A stretch of 43,812 bases of DNA from an uncultured Lachnospiraceae bacterium (GCA_910578115.1 CAJTPO010000039.1:1-43812); one strand, 5' to 3'. Counted from the first letter of the stretch, positions 33,853 to 42,965 are shown. Numbers and translations: made by a program. Notes: a model not told the origin generated them from the letters alone.

Positions 33853-34986
33853 AAACCGTTTATGGCTCTCCATTATAACATTATCCATCTCCAGATGAAC
33901 CACATGCACAAAAAAATGCATCAACACCTTCGGCACAGGATTCTGTCGAAACGCCTCGGCTCCCTGCTCCATCAGAGATTTCATCCTCTCATCGCCGGCG
34001 CTTCCCGTTGTCGCCTTTATCAGCTTTTGCCTTACGATATTTCCTCTTTCCTCTTTTTTGATATCGGAATATAACAAAATTTCGCCCAGACTGTGATAAA
34101 ACTTCTCCTCCAGGCAATCACTGCACTGCTGGTACATCGTTCTCAGCTTCTCATACCCGTCGTAAAGGCGGCTGACGCCGATCGTTACATCAGTCCTGAA
34201 GTAGACTGCAAGCGTCTTCTTGATCCTTTTTAAAAACTGCAGAAAAAAACGCTCGGCATCCGCTTTCTGCGCTACATTTCCCTGTTCCGTGATCAGGATA
34301 TAACGCTTTTTTCTGTCCTCAATCACCATCCCTCTTCCATATTCCTGCAGTAGTTCATTGAGTACATTCAAAAAAGCTGACGATACCAGCACGCCATACT
34401 CGTCCTTAAACCGCCGCTGCAGCTGGTCATAGGCATCAATCTCAAGAATCGCCATCAACAGATTCTTCTCGCCAAACGGCAATTCCAGACGTTCCAGTTT
34501 GGATTTCAGATTCTCTTTACTGAAAGTATCATAGTAAAAGAAATCCCTCAGGATTTTTCTTCTCTCATCCTCGGAATTTCCGCTCCCCGCCTTCTTTCTT
34601 TCCGCCAGCACATCGAGCTCGTCTTTGACCTTCTGCAGGATTCTTTCCATATCCTCCTGCGTCATGGTAAGCTTCAGGATATAGTCAGACACATCCATGG
34701 AAATAGCCTGCTTCACCAGATGGAATTCCTCCAGACAGCTTAAGATCAGAATTCTGGTTCTATGATCTTTCTCCCTGATCCTGCGGATCAGTTCCATCCC
34801 GTCCATAATCGGCATTTTCAGGTCTGTCATAACAATATCCGGATGTTCCTTTTCATAGATCTCCAGAGCCTGTTTCCCATCCGCCGCATCCCCGATCACT
34901 TCCATATCAAGTTTCTTCCATTCCACAGACATTTTAATTCCCAGTCTTACGAAGATCTCATCCTCCACGATCAGTACCTTATACAT
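33850..34986 (-). pseudogene. N-terminal part of a split YesN-type regulator: receiver plus linker
   Basis: The 378 readable residues hold a receiver domain (about 1-120) with Asp55 in VMTDLKMPIMDG. A long middle region follows (about 150-378), of the kind found in YesN-like regulators. The frame stops at TAG (33852-33850), before the AraC domain, which continues in the same frame. Receiver, linker and AraC parts together would make a regulator of about 527 residues, normal for this family. AGGAGGGGG lies 2 bases before the ATG at 34986. As read, the product lacks DNA binding, so the gene is called broken unless the stop is bypassed. It starts 11 bases after the dehydrogenase gene and belongs to the same long operon. 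Confidence 0.75.
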
Positions 34987-34996
34987 ATCCCCCTCC

Positions 34997-35998
34997 TCAT
35001 TTTCCTGATCGCGGATAGACAATAAATTTGATGCATTCATCCAAATGGTTATGACACATATCCAGCGCCCACGGAAGCTGGTCCAGTGTAATCCTGTGTG
35101 TGATCAGTTTCTGCATGGGAATCTTCCCCTGACTGACCATATCGTAACCCTTCTGGAAGTCCCCAATGGTTCCATCTCTCTCCAGCATATGGCGATATTG
35201 GATATTCTTTCTGTTTAAGTGAAACGGATTCATCTTATGGTTGTGATATTCCAGTTTCACTTCCACATTCAGGCTGGTCATCCTTCCGTTTTCCCGCAGT
35301 ACCTCAACGGGCACGTAGAACGCATCCTCTTCTTCAGAGCGGTCCAGCGCAATACACATGCATGCCAGGTCGATCTCCCCCACATCACTTTTAATTGCTT
35401 CCACAATTTCCTGTGCACTCATTCTGCTCCTGTTATAAATATGAGAAACTCCCATCTCCAACGCTTTTTCAAGGCGGTTCTCATACAAATCCATTATACA
35501 GACTTCCGCACCCTTTGCCACCGCAGCTGCCGCTGCCGTCAATCCCATCGGACCCGCCCCTACGATCAGAACCTTCTCACCTTCCTGAATACCGGCACAG
35601 GCAATTGTACTCCTGAATGCACCGTCAAACATCTCACAGATGGAAGCCGTCTCGCTGTCCACATTATCCGGCACTCTTGCGAATCCGTAACCGTCTCTGT
35701 CCACCGGCACATACTCCTGGAATGCACCATAGGGCGTATACATTGCAATCCTCTCTCCCAACGCGACATCCGTCACTTCACTTCCAAGCTCCACTACCTC
35801 ACCGCAAATCTCATGCCCCAAAACCTGCGGATAACGGTCATGACTGCCGTCAAAGATTCCTTCCAGAATATGATTATCCGTCGCATTACAGATTGACGCC
35901 GCCAACGTCTTAATAATAAACTGCCTCGGCCCCGGTTTGGGCCGTTCTATCTCTTCTATCACCAATTCTCCCGGTTTCTTTACCACTGCTGCCAGCAT
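34997..35998 (-). CDS. Zinc-dependent medium-chain dehydrogenase (second of two)
   Basis: This 333-residue NAD(P)-dependent dehydrogenase of the medium-chain (MDR) family has candidate catalytic zinc ligands Cys37 (ICNATD), His62 and Glu63 (GHE). The Rossmann motif reads VGAGPMGLTAAAAA. The four-Cys structural zinc lobe of classical alcohol dehydrogenases is absent, as in several polyol and sugar dehydrogenases. AAGGAGAGAGAT directly precedes the ATG at 35998; the frame extends further but without a ribosome site. It lies between the isomerase (28 bases) and the YesN-like gene. A role in oxidising or reducing the sugar released by GH120 is inferred from position. Confidence 0.88.
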   Translation of the reverse strand: MLAAVVKKPGELVIEEIERPKPGPRQFIIKTLAASICNATDNHILEGIFDGSHDRYPQVLGHEICGEVVELGSEVTDVALGERIAMYTPYGAFQEYVPVDRDGYGFARVPDNVDSETASICEMFDGAFRSTIACAGIQEGEKVLIVGAGPMGLTAAAAAVAKGAEVCIMDLYENRLEKALEMGVSHIYNRSRMSAQEIVEAIKSDVGEIDLACMCIALDRSEEEDAFYVPVEVLRENGRMTSLNVEVKLEYHNHKMNPFHLNRKNIQYRHMLERDGTIGDFQKGYDMVSQGKIPMQKLITHRITLDQLPWALDMCHNHLDECIKFIVYPRSGK

Positions 35999-36026
35999 AT
36001 CTCTCTCCTTTTCCTGCTTCATCATT

Positions 36027-36899
36027 TTATATCGGTTCGTTAAAAAATCCCTGTTTCCGAAGCCACTGTGTGTCTCTCTCATAGAACAATTCCACACATT
36101 CCGGTGTCGTATGCGGCTCCAGGGTACAAACCCCGTCATAGCCACTCTCTACGAGCGTCGTCAAAAGACCCGCCATATTCACACTGCCATCCGGAATCGG
36201 CGCATATTGAATCACATTTCCCGCGTATACACCGGACATGGGCGCTCCCATATTCTCTTCCGGCTGTCCGCTTCCTTCCCTGTGCAGACAGGCATTCTTT
36301 AAATGTACATATTCTATGTAGGGCTTCAAAATCTCATAAGCCCCCGGAAACCCTTCCGCACTTGCATGAAAATAATTCACTGCATCGTAGTTCGTCCGAA
36401 AGGCATCGTCATGAAAGTGTTCCATGATTGCCGCCATAAGCTCCGGTCTCCTGGTTCCATCATGCGCCTCATTCTCCAAAACCAGTTTAACATGCTTCTC
36501 TTTCGCATACTGTAACGGTTTATTCCAAAAAGCCTCCATTCGAACAAAATTCGGTTTCTCATCCATATTGATATAGTAACAATAATGATTCACCAACCCC
36601 GCACCTACCGCAACTGCCGCATCTATGGCCCCCATCAGCATATCTGCATAGGCATCCGCCGACTCTACGGCCGTTTCACAAAAGGCAGCCTCCAGTGTAA
36701 CACAATCGATGGTAATCCCTCTTCTGCGAATCATATCACAGATTACACCGATATCCCGATTCCGATATCCAAATCCTGTTCCAGGCACATTACAGGGCCA
36801 CAACTCAAAATGACTGATGCCGTAGTTGGCAGCCACATCCACAATAGCCTCAAACGCCATCACTTCTCCCAATGCCTGACCTGATATTCCAAGCTTCAC
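36027..36899 (-). CDS. Sugar phosphate isomerase/epimerase family TIM-barrel protein
   Basis: This 290-residue TIM-barrel protein of the AP-endonuclease-2/xylose-isomerase-like group interconverts sugars, keto-sugars or inositols in its characterised relatives. Candidate metal ligands are Glu in VLENEAHD, Asp in NYDAVNYFHA, His in YVHLKNA and Glu in CTLEPHT. The start is GTG: GGAGGG lies 7 bases upstream, and its first bases overlap the TGA of the preceding dehydrogenase (GTGA), implying translational coupling. With a dehydrogenase on each side it probably acts on an oxidised or reduced sugar intermediate. The exact substrate is unknown. Confidence 0.87.
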   Translation of the reverse strand: MKLGISGQALGEVMAFEAIVDVAANYGISHFELWPCNVPGTGFGYRNRDIGVICDMIRRRGITIDCVTLEAAFCETAVESADAYADMLMGAIDAAVAVGAGLVNHYCYYINMDEKPNFVRMEAFWNKPLQYAKEKHVKLVLENEAHDGTRRPELMAAIMEHFHDDAFRTNYDAVNYFHASAEGFPGAYEILKPYIEYVHLKNACLHREGSGQPEENMGAPMSGVYAGNVIQYAPIPDGSVNMAGLLTTLVESGYDGVCTLEPHTTPECVELFYERDTQWLRKQGFFNEPI

Positions 36900-37882
36900 T
36901 GTCTATCCCTCCACTTTAAAATTACTTTAATCTGTTCTTCCGGTTTGTTCAACACATTTTCAAAAGCCGGAAGAAAATCTTCGAAGTCAACCCGGTGCGT
37001 GATCAGCGGCTCAATCTGGATCCTTCCTGCCGCCACCATTTCCATGATCTCTTTCCCCCGGGAACGGATTATTTCCATATTGTTCACCGGCCCCTGCATC
37101 CGCAGATCTCTCATCTGAAACACATAGGGTGAAAACCGGCATCCCCGTTCCGGATGTCCATAGGAAACAAGTATGCCGCCAGGACGTATCGCACGCATAA
37201 ACAAATTCATAGTCGGTTCTCCAGGCAGAAGATCATCCCCCATCATCATGACTCCCACATCGTTTTCCGCCATATCCCTGCACGCACCCGCAGATAATTC
37301 TTCCGGATGACAGACTGCATCCGCCCCCAGCATCAGAGCAAGCTTTCGTCTTTGCTCATATAGATCCCATCCTGTCACTCTCTCATATCCCAGCGCTCTG
37401 GCATACTGCAGAAGAATCAGTCCGCTGGGTCCTAATCCACAGATTGCCATAGTCTTTCGGTCGTTTGCGGCAGGCAGCTCCATAATGGCTCGGCAGGATG
37501 CCAGCACCAGCTCCAACACAGGCCCTTCATCTAAAGACAGATTCGCCGGTACCCGAAACATGGCTGTATGATCCACTGTCACAGCCTGATACTCCGCAAA
37601 CGCACCCGCTTCAAACCACCAGCAGACCCTGTCTCCCACCTGAAACTGCTCTATATTCTTGCCTTTACGTACGATCCTTCCACTTGCCTCGTGCCCAAAC
37701 ACCATAGGTGTCCGATAGGCTTCATGCCCGTGATAAATACCCGGGTCGGAACCGTTGCATATACAGGCCCTTTCAATCTCAACAAGTACCTGATTCTCTG
37801 AAATCTCCGGCATCGGCACTTCCTGCAGTCTCAGTTCTCCCGGCTTTGTCAAAACCCACGCTCTCATCTTTCTCAAAGACAT
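36896..37882 (-). CDS. Zinc-dependent medium-chain dehydrogenase (first of two)
   Basis: This 328-residue MDR-family dehydrogenase has candidate catalytic zinc ligands Cys42 (ICNGSD), His64 and Glu65 (GHE). The cofactor motif is AICGLGPSGLILLQ. Like the second dehydrogenase of the locus it lacks the structural zinc loop, and both share a CN-T/S-D motif, so they may act on related substrates. AGGAG lies 8 bases before the ATG at 37882. It is the first gene of the carbohydrate locus, about 110 bases downstream of an extended -10 promoter, and is coupled to the isomerase by a 4-base overlap. Confidence 0.88.
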   Translation of the reverse strand: MSLRKMRAWVLTKPGELRLQEVPMPEISENQVLVEIERACICNGSDPGIYHGHEAYRTPMVFGHEASGRIVRKGKNIEQFQVGDRVCWWFEAGAFAEYQAVTVDHTAMFRVPANLSLDEGPVLELVLASCRAIMELPAANDRKTMAICGLGPSGLILLQYARALGYERVTGWDLYEQRRKLALMLGADAVCHPEELSAGACRDMAENDVGVMMMGDDLLPGEPTMNLFMRAIRPGGILVSYGHPERGCRFSPYVFQMRDLRMQGPVNNMEIIRSRGKEIMEMVAAGRIQIEPLITHRVDFEDFLPAFENVLNKPEEQIKVILKWRDRQ

Positions 37883-38000
37883 TCCCGTATCTCCTTTGTC
37901 ATAACAGTCCAGATACCTGCACGCATCATCCTCGATACAGTCTGCAAAGCAACATATCATCAACTCTGCCTGAACCGTTACCCCTGTTTATCTTAAATGG

Positions 38001-38006
38001 ATTATA
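38001..38006 (-). promoter_or_regulatory. Extended -10 promoter of the carbohydrate operon
   Basis: On the minus strand TGTTATAAT gives a TG-extended TATAAT at 38006-38001. The -35 position (TTCTGG) is poor, which suits a promoter needing an activator. An imperfect palindrome TGCAT-N9-ATGCA lies further upstream (about 38055-38070). Confidence 0.5.
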
Positions 38007-38112
38007 ACAGGCAGCCAGGGTTTCCAGAATGCACCAGATTCTGATTTCTTGCATTATTTTATGATGCACAGGAATAATAAAATTAGACGCAGACAGATTG
38101 TTTAAATCCAAT

Positions 38113-38160
38113 AAAAAATACCAGATACACAGGGATAATCCCTTATATCTGGTATTTTTT
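38113..38160. terminator. Bidirectional terminator after tpiA
   Basis: Perfect 15-base arms (38113-38127 and 38146-38160) end in runs of A and T on both sides, with an inner AGGGAT/ATCCCT stem. It starts 19 bases past the tpiA stop and separates glycolysis from the carbohydrate operon. Confidence 0.9.
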
Positions 38161-38178
38161 ATCTTTGCAGATTATTCT

Positions 38179-38928
38179 TTATTTGTAGTTAACGATCTTA
38201 CCGAAATCGGCTTTCAGAGAAGCGCCGCCAACCAGGCCGCCGTCGATGTCGGGCTGTGCAAACAGCTCTGCCGCATTGCCCGCATTTACGGAACCGCCGT
38301 ACTGAATACGTACTGCCTCTGCTGTAGCCGCATCATAAATCTCAGCGATGCAGTCACGGATACCCTTACATACTTCTTCCGCCTGCTCCGTGGTAGCCGT
38401 CTTTCCTGTACCGATCGCCCAGATCGGCTCATAAGCGATGACCATGCCCTTTACCTGGCCTGCGGTAACGCCCGTAAGGTCGGATTTGATCTGCAGTCTG
38501 ATCCAATCCATGGTAACGCCCATCTCTCTCTGCTCTAAAGTCTCACCACAGCAAAGGATCGGAACAAGGCCTGCCTCCAGCGCTTTCTTCACCTTCTTAT
38601 TCAGAAGGGCATCGTCCTCCTTAAAGTAATCACGTCTCTCGGAATGTCCGATGATCACGTACTTCACGCCCGCATCCTTCAGCATGGAAGCAGAGATCTC
38701 ACCTGTAAATGCTCCCTTCTCCTCGAAGTACATATTCTCAGCGCCCACCTCTACGTTAGTACCTTTCACAGCCTCTACTACCGGTACAATATCGATTGCC
38801 GGTACGCAGTATACTACGTCCACATCCTCAGATTTTACCAGGTCTTTTAACTCATCACATAATTTTACTGCCTCACTGGGAGTCATGTTCATCTTCCAGT
38901 TGCCGGCTACGATCTTTCTTCTTGCCAT
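38179..38928 (-). CDS. tpiA: Triose-phosphate isomerase
   Basis: TpiA interconverts dihydroxyacetone phosphate and glyceraldehyde 3-phosphate. The 249-residue length is normal. Family marks are KIVAGNWKMN with the active-site Lys, the catalytic His in VIIGHSERR, the catalytic Glu in MVIAYEPIWAIGTG and the phosphate-binding IQYGGSVN. AAGGAGA precedes the ATG at 38928; the longer frame upstream lacks a ribosome site. It is the last gene of the gap, pgk, tpiA series. Confidence 0.98.
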   Translation of the reverse strand: MARRKIVAGNWKMNMTPSEAVKLCDELKDLVKSEDVDVVYCVPAIDIVPVVEAVKGTNVEVGAENMYFEEKGAFTGEISASMLKDAGVKYVIIGHSERRDYFKEDDALLNKKVKKALEAGLVPILCCGETLEQREMGVTMDWIRLQIKSDLTGVTAGQVKGMVIAYEPIWAIGTGKTATTEQAEEVCKGIRDCIAEIYDAATAEAVRIQYGGSVNAGNAAELFAQPDIDGGLVGGASLKADFGKIVNYK

Positions 38929-39044
38929 TTTCAATTGTCTCCTTTTATTGTCTGCTTTCCATGCCTGCATGGCATGCCGTCAGGCTGCCGCGCAGGCACT
39001 CCTGTTTACCCGTGCCCTGTTTGTCCGGGCACAGACCATTACTT

Positions 39045-40277
39045 CTATTTGTCGTCCGCTGCTACTACGCCGGGCAGTTCCTTACCCTCCAGGAACTCAA
39101 GAGAAGCTCCGCCGCCTGTGGAGATGTGGGACATCTTGTCAGCAAAGCCCAACTGGTTAACAGCAGCCGCACTGTCGCCACCACCGATAATCGTTGTCGC
39201 GGATGTCTCAGCCAGAGACTTCGCCACTGCAATCGTACCTTTTGCCAAGATCGGGTTCTCAAATACGCCCATCGGTCCGTTCCAGACAACAGTCTTGGCA
39301 GACTTCACTGCATCTGCATACAACTCAGCCGTCTTCGTACCGATATCCAGACCTTCCTTGTCAGCCGGGATCTTATCAGCATCAACCACTTCTACCTCAA
39401 TCTCAGCATCGATCGGATTCGGGAAACCGGAAGCAACAGTCGTATCAACCGGAAGCAGCAGCTTCTTGCCCAGTTTCTCAGCCTTATCCATCATCTCTTT
39501 ACAGTAGTCAAGCTTCTCATCGTCCACCAGAGAATTACCGATCTCCATGCCCTGTGCTTTCAGGAAGGTAAATGCCATACCACCGCCGATGATCAGCGTA
39601 TCACACTTCTCCAGCAGGTTGTTGATAACGTTCAGCTTATCAGCTACTTTAGCACCGCCGAGGATCGCTACGAAAGGTCTTACCGGGTTCTCCACTGCAT
39701 TGCCCAGGAAGTCGATCTCTTTCTGCATTAAGTAACCAACTGCATTCTCGCCGCCTTTTTCAGAAATATACTTCGTAACAACAGCCACGGATGCATGTGC
39801 TCTGTGTGCAGAACCGAATGCATCACATACATAAACATCAGCCAGATCAGCCAGCTCTTTTGCAAAAGCTTCACCTGCATCTGTAGGCTTGGTCTCTTCC
39901 TTGCCGCGGAAACGGGTGTTCTGCAGAAGTACTACATCGCCTTCGTTCATAGCTGCCACTGCTGCCGTAGCAGCCTCACCGGTTACATTGTAGTCTGCCA
40001 CGAAGTTAACAGGCTTACCCAGCTTCTCGGACAGTCTCTCTGCTACCGGTGCAAGGGACTCGCCTTCGTTAGGGCCATTCTTAACCTTGCCCAGATGAGA
40101 GCAGAGAATCACCTTGCCGCCATCAGCGATCAGCTTATTGATCGTCGGAAGCGCTGCCACGATACGGGTCTCATCTGTGATCTTTCCTTCCTTCAAAGGC
40201 ACGTTGAAGTCACATCTTACCAGAACGCGTTTGCCTTTTACATTAATGTCATCTACAGATTTCTTGTTCAAAGCCAT
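39045..40277 (-). CDS. pgk: Phosphoglycerate kinase
   Basis: Pgk transfers the acyl phosphate of 1,3-bisphosphoglycerate to ADP in glycolysis. The 410-residue product has VLVRCDFNVPL, LCSHLGKVKNGPN, AHRAHASVAVV, PFVAILGGAKVADK and the C-terminal GGGDSAAAVNQLG plus STGGGASLEFLEG. AGGAGG precedes the ATG. It lies between gap (133 bases, with a hairpin) and tpiA (116 bases). Confidence 0.99.
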   Translation of the reverse strand: MALNKKSVDDINVKGKRVLVRCDFNVPLKEGKITDETRIVAALPTINKLIADGGKVILCSHLGKVKNGPNEGESLAPVAERLSEKLGKPVNFVADYNVTGEAATAAVAAMNEGDVVLLQNTRFRGKEETKPTDAGEAFAKELADLADVYVCDAFGSAHRAHASVAVVTKYISEKGGENAVGYLMQKEIDFLGNAVENPVRPFVAILGGAKVADKLNVINNLLEKCDTLIIGGGMAFTFLKAQGMEIGNSLVDDEKLDYCKEMMDKAEKLGKKLLLPVDTTVASGFPNPIDAEIEVEVVDADKIPADKEGLDIGTKTAELYADAVKSAKTVVWNGPMGVFENPILAKGTIAVAKSLAETSATTIIGGGDSAAAVNQLGFADKMSHISTGGGASLEFLEGKELPGVVAADDK

Positions 40278-40324
40278 TTTAAAGTTCCTCCTGATTTTAT
40301 TGATTTACTTTCCACTTACCATAA

Positions 40325-40354
40325 AAGAGACCCGGCCCAGCGGCCGAGCCTCTT
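40325..40354 (-). terminator. Hairpin between gap and pgk
   Basis: AAGAG/CTCTT and GGCCG/CGGCC arms form an imperfect GC-rich hairpin, followed on the minus strand by TTTTAT. It may partly end the gap transcript, giving more gap than pgk mRNA. Confidence 0.65.
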
Positions 40355-40410
40355 AAAAATTACATTACATCTTACAAATACATCTTCACGAATTCCGCAG
40401 AAATTAACTT

Positions 40411-41412
40411 TTATGCTAACTCAGAGAAGTATTTGATGGTACGAACCATCTGAGATGTGTAGCTGTTCTCATTGTCATACCAAGAAACAACCTGAACCAG
40501 ATTGTCTTCGCCAACCATGGTCTGTGTTGCATCGAAGATAGAACCATAGGTGCTGCCTACGATATCGGAAGAAACGATCTCGTCCTCGTTGTATGCAAAG
40601 GACTCTGTAGCTGCTGCCTTCATTGCTGCATTGATCTCTTCCTTGGTTACGGACTTCTCAACAGTTGCTACAAGGATTGTTGTAGAACCTGTCGGAGTAG
40701 GAACACGCTGAGCGGAACCGATCAGCTTGCCGTTCAACTCAGGGATAACAAGACCGATAGCCTTAGCTGCGCCTGTGCTGTTAGGAACGATGTTCACTGC
40801 GCCTGCGCGGGATCTTCTCAGGTCACCCTTTCTCTGAGGACCGTCAAGGATCATCTGATCGCCTGTGTAAGCGTGGATCGTGCTCATGATACCGGACTTG
40901 ATGCCTGCCAGATCATTCAGAGCTTTCGCCATAGGAGCGAGGCAGTTTGTTGTACAGGAAGCTGCGGAAATGATGGTATCCTCAGCCTTCAATGTCTCAT
41001 GGTTTACATTGTAAACGATTGTAGGAAGGTCGTTACCTGCAGGAGCGGAAATAACAACTTTTCTAGCGCCGGCATTGATGTGTGCCTGAGCTTTATCCTT
41101 GCTTGTGTAGAAGCCGGAGCACTCTAATACAACGTCAACATTTAATTCACCCCAAGGACAATTGTTTGCATCGGGCTCTTTGTAGATCTTCAGTGTCTTG
41201 CCGTCAACTGTGATGGTATCTTCGCCAGCGGATACGGTATCTGCCAGAGCGTACTTACCCTGAGAAGAATCATACTTCAACAGGTGTGCCAGCATCTTCG
41301 GGCTTGTCAGATCGTTGATTGCCACTACTTCGTATCCTTCTGCACCAAACATCTGTCTGAATGCAAGACGGCCAATACGGCCAAAACCATTAATTGCTAC
41401 TCTTACTGCCAT
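40411..41412 (-). CDS. gap: Glyceraldehyde-3-phosphate dehydrogenase, type I
   Basis: Gap oxidises and phosphorylates glyceraldehyde 3-phosphate with NAD. The 333-residue enzyme shows the Rossmann start VAINGFGRIGRLAFR, the active-site Cys in SAASCTTNCLAP, the HAYTGDQ segment and WYDNENSYTSQM near the end. AGGAGG precedes the ATG. It leads the gap, pgk, tpiA series and has its own promoter and a structured leader. Confidence 0.99.
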   Translation of the reverse strand: MAVRVAINGFGRIGRLAFRQMFGAEGYEVVAINDLTSPKMLAHLLKYDSSQGKYALADTVSAGEDTITVDGKTLKIYKEPDANNCPWGELNVDVVLECSGFYTSKDKAQAHINAGARKVVISAPAGNDLPTIVYNVNHETLKAEDTIISAASCTTNCLAPMAKALNDLAGIKSGIMSTIHAYTGDQMILDGPQRKGDLRRSRAGAVNIVPNSTGAAKAIGLVIPELNGKLIGSAQRVPTPTGSTTILVATVEKSVTKEEINAAMKAAATESFAYNEDEIVSSDIVGSTYGSIFDATQTMVGEDNLVQVVSWYDNENSYTSQMVRTIKYFSELA

Positions 41413-41448
41413 TTTTAGTCCCTCCTAAATAATCTTTTTATTATAATC

Positions 41449-41488
41449 TTACCAGTCTCTACATATTTATAAGGCGCATAACTGGTAA
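41449..41488 (-). promoter_or_regulatory. Inverted repeat in the gap leader
   Basis: Arms ttaccagt (41449-41456) and actggtaa (41481-41488) are perfect complements with a 24-base loop, lying between the predicted transcription start and the gap ribosome site. It may be an operator or an mRNA-stabilising stem. Confidence 0.4.
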
Positions 41489-41506
41489 AATTTAGTCGGC
41501 AGTTAT

Positions 41507-41535
41507 ATTCTACCTAATTTGTCCAGAAAATTCAA
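41507..41535 (-). promoter_or_regulatory. Promoter of gap
   Basis: On the minus strand TTGAAT (41535-41530) and TAGAAT (41512-41507) are separated by 17 bases, about 95 bases before the gap start codon. Confidence 0.6.
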
Positions 41536-41619
41536 GATGTAATTCAAAAATCTGTTAATGAAATCTAACCAAAAATATTATATAAATATATCCAAATTTA
41601 CAGATATGCGGCGCAGGAA

Positions 41620-41648
41620 TTGTAAATATTGTTCATTTTCGCTATACT
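41620..41648 (+). promoter_or_regulatory. Promoter of the PHP gene
   Basis: TTGTAA (41620-41625), a 17-base spacer and TATACT (41643-41648) lie 57 bases before the start codon of the PHP-domain gene. Confidence 0.65.
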
Positions 41649-41704
41649 AAAACTGTGAACAGAGCTATCTGTTCTGCAATACTTTATAAAAGGAGAACCC
41701 TGTT

Positions 41705-42523
41705 ATGCCAATCACAGCAGACTACCACCTGCACTCCTCTTTCTCCGGCGACTCGGATACGCCCATGGAAGAGATGATCCAAAAAGGAATCGCTCTGGGT
41801 CTGACCAGAATGTGCTTCACGGAGCACCATGATCTTGACTACCCGATCACGGAATCCGTCCCTGCCGGCTTCTTCGAACTGAATCCGGACGCTTATCTGT
41901 ACGATTTTCTGAAATTAAAAGAAAAGTACGCAGACCGGATCACCCTCTGCTTCGGCGTGGAACTTGGTATGCAGCCCCACCTGGCCCGCCGGAACGCCGC
42001 TTTCTCCAAAGCACATGCCTATGATTTCATCATTGCCTCTTCCCACCTGTGCAACGGGAAGGACCCTTATTATCCGTCCTTCTATGAGGGACGCAGCCAG
42101 GACGAGGCCTATCTGGAATATTTTACATCGATTCCGGAAAATCTGCAGGCATTCAGTAACTTCGATGTCTACGGCCATCTGGACTATGTGGTGCGCTACG
42201 GCCCAAAGAAGGATGAGGGCTACTCCTATGAAAAATACCGGGATATCTTCGAACAGATCCTGCAGTGCCTGATCAATATGGAAAAAGGCATCGAAATCAA
42301 CACCTCCGCGCTGTCCAGGGGAATGCGGGAACCCAATCCCTGTATCGGCGTATTAAAACGCTACCGCGAACTGGGCGGCGAGATCATCACCGCCGGCTCC
42401 GATGCTCACAATCCGGAACAGATCGCCCATGCCTTCGACCGGGCGGCAGACATACTGAAAGACTGCGGCTTTCGGTACTATACGACCTTTGAGAAGCGCA
42501 GTCCTTCTTTTCATAAACTGTAA
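41705..42523 (+). CDS. hisK: PHP-domain histidinol-phosphatase-like phosphoesterase
   Basis: This 272-residue metal-dependent phosphoesterase of the PHP family resembles the HisK/HisJ type of histidinol phosphatase, which removes phosphate in the second-last part of histidine synthesis. Metal-binding motifs are DYHLHSSFSGD, FTEHHD, GVELGMQPH, SSHLCNGKDP, YGHLDYVVRYG and the final AGSDAHNPE. Histidinol phosphatase is the best guess, but no other his genes are nearby, and other small phosphate esters are possible. AGGAGAACC precedes the ATG. It is a single-gene unit with its own promoter. Confidence 0.8.
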   Translation: MPITADYHLHSSFSGDSDTPMEEMIQKGIALGLTRMCFTEHHDLDYPITESVPAGFFELNPDAYLYDFLKLKEKYADRITLCFGVELGMQPHLARRNAAFSKAHAYDFIIASSHLCNGKDPYYPSFYEGRSQDEAYLEYFTSIPENLQAFSNFDVYGHLDYVVRYGPKKDEGYSYEKYRDIFEQILQCLINMEKGIEINTSALSRGMREPNPCIGVLKRYRELGGEIITAGSDAHNPEQIAHAFDRAADILKDCGFRYYTTFEKRSPSFHKL

Positions 42524-42713
42524 TTCTAAAACGCCCATATACGCCATCAGTTTTCTGCCACTCCGCATTGCTGATTAAAAACCGGGCAACCTCTTATTCA
42601 GAATTTCTTTCCTCATGTCGATAATCATTGTAAATCCACATGTCATGTACTGCATCCCGCAATACATCGCATGACAGATCGATCCATATATTCTTGACAG
42701 GGGAGGTGTTCTT

Positions 42714-42965
42714 ATGACACTTGAAACATTAGACAGTATGGCACAGGTACTGGACTCCATGGAAAATGCCGTGAAGCTGCGCAGTCAGGCGAGGGCCGAG
42801 AAGCGTGCCGAAGAAGCCGAACAGGCCAAAAAAGCCTTTCAGGAAAAACTGCTGGCCGCTGCTGCCACCAAGACAGAGCTCGACAGTATGGCTTCCAAAG
42901 CGAAAGGCTCTCACGACGCAGTTCTCAGGGATCAGCTGATGGGCCTCATGATGACCGGTTTCTGA
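42714..42965 (+). CDS. Small coiled-coil protein of unknown function
   Basis: This 83-residue protein has a good ribosome site (GGGGAGG) before its ATG. It is Ala-, Glu- and Lys-rich, with a predicted coiled coil at about 20-48 (RSQARAEKRAEEAEQAKKAF). A second short helix follows, ending in LMGLMMTGF. No signal peptide, membrane segment or family was recognised. It converges on the unknown gene on the other strand, with 60 bases between them. Confidence 0.6.
   Translation: MTLETLDSMAQVLDSMENAVKLRSQARAEKRAEEAEQAKKAFQEKLLAAAATKTELDSMASKAKGSHDAVLRDQLMGLMMTGF

Noticed and set aside
37962..37976. CcpA-type catabolite site (tgaaccgttaccc) near the operon promoter
   Set aside because: The central CG is out of register with the cre consensus and flanking positions do not match.
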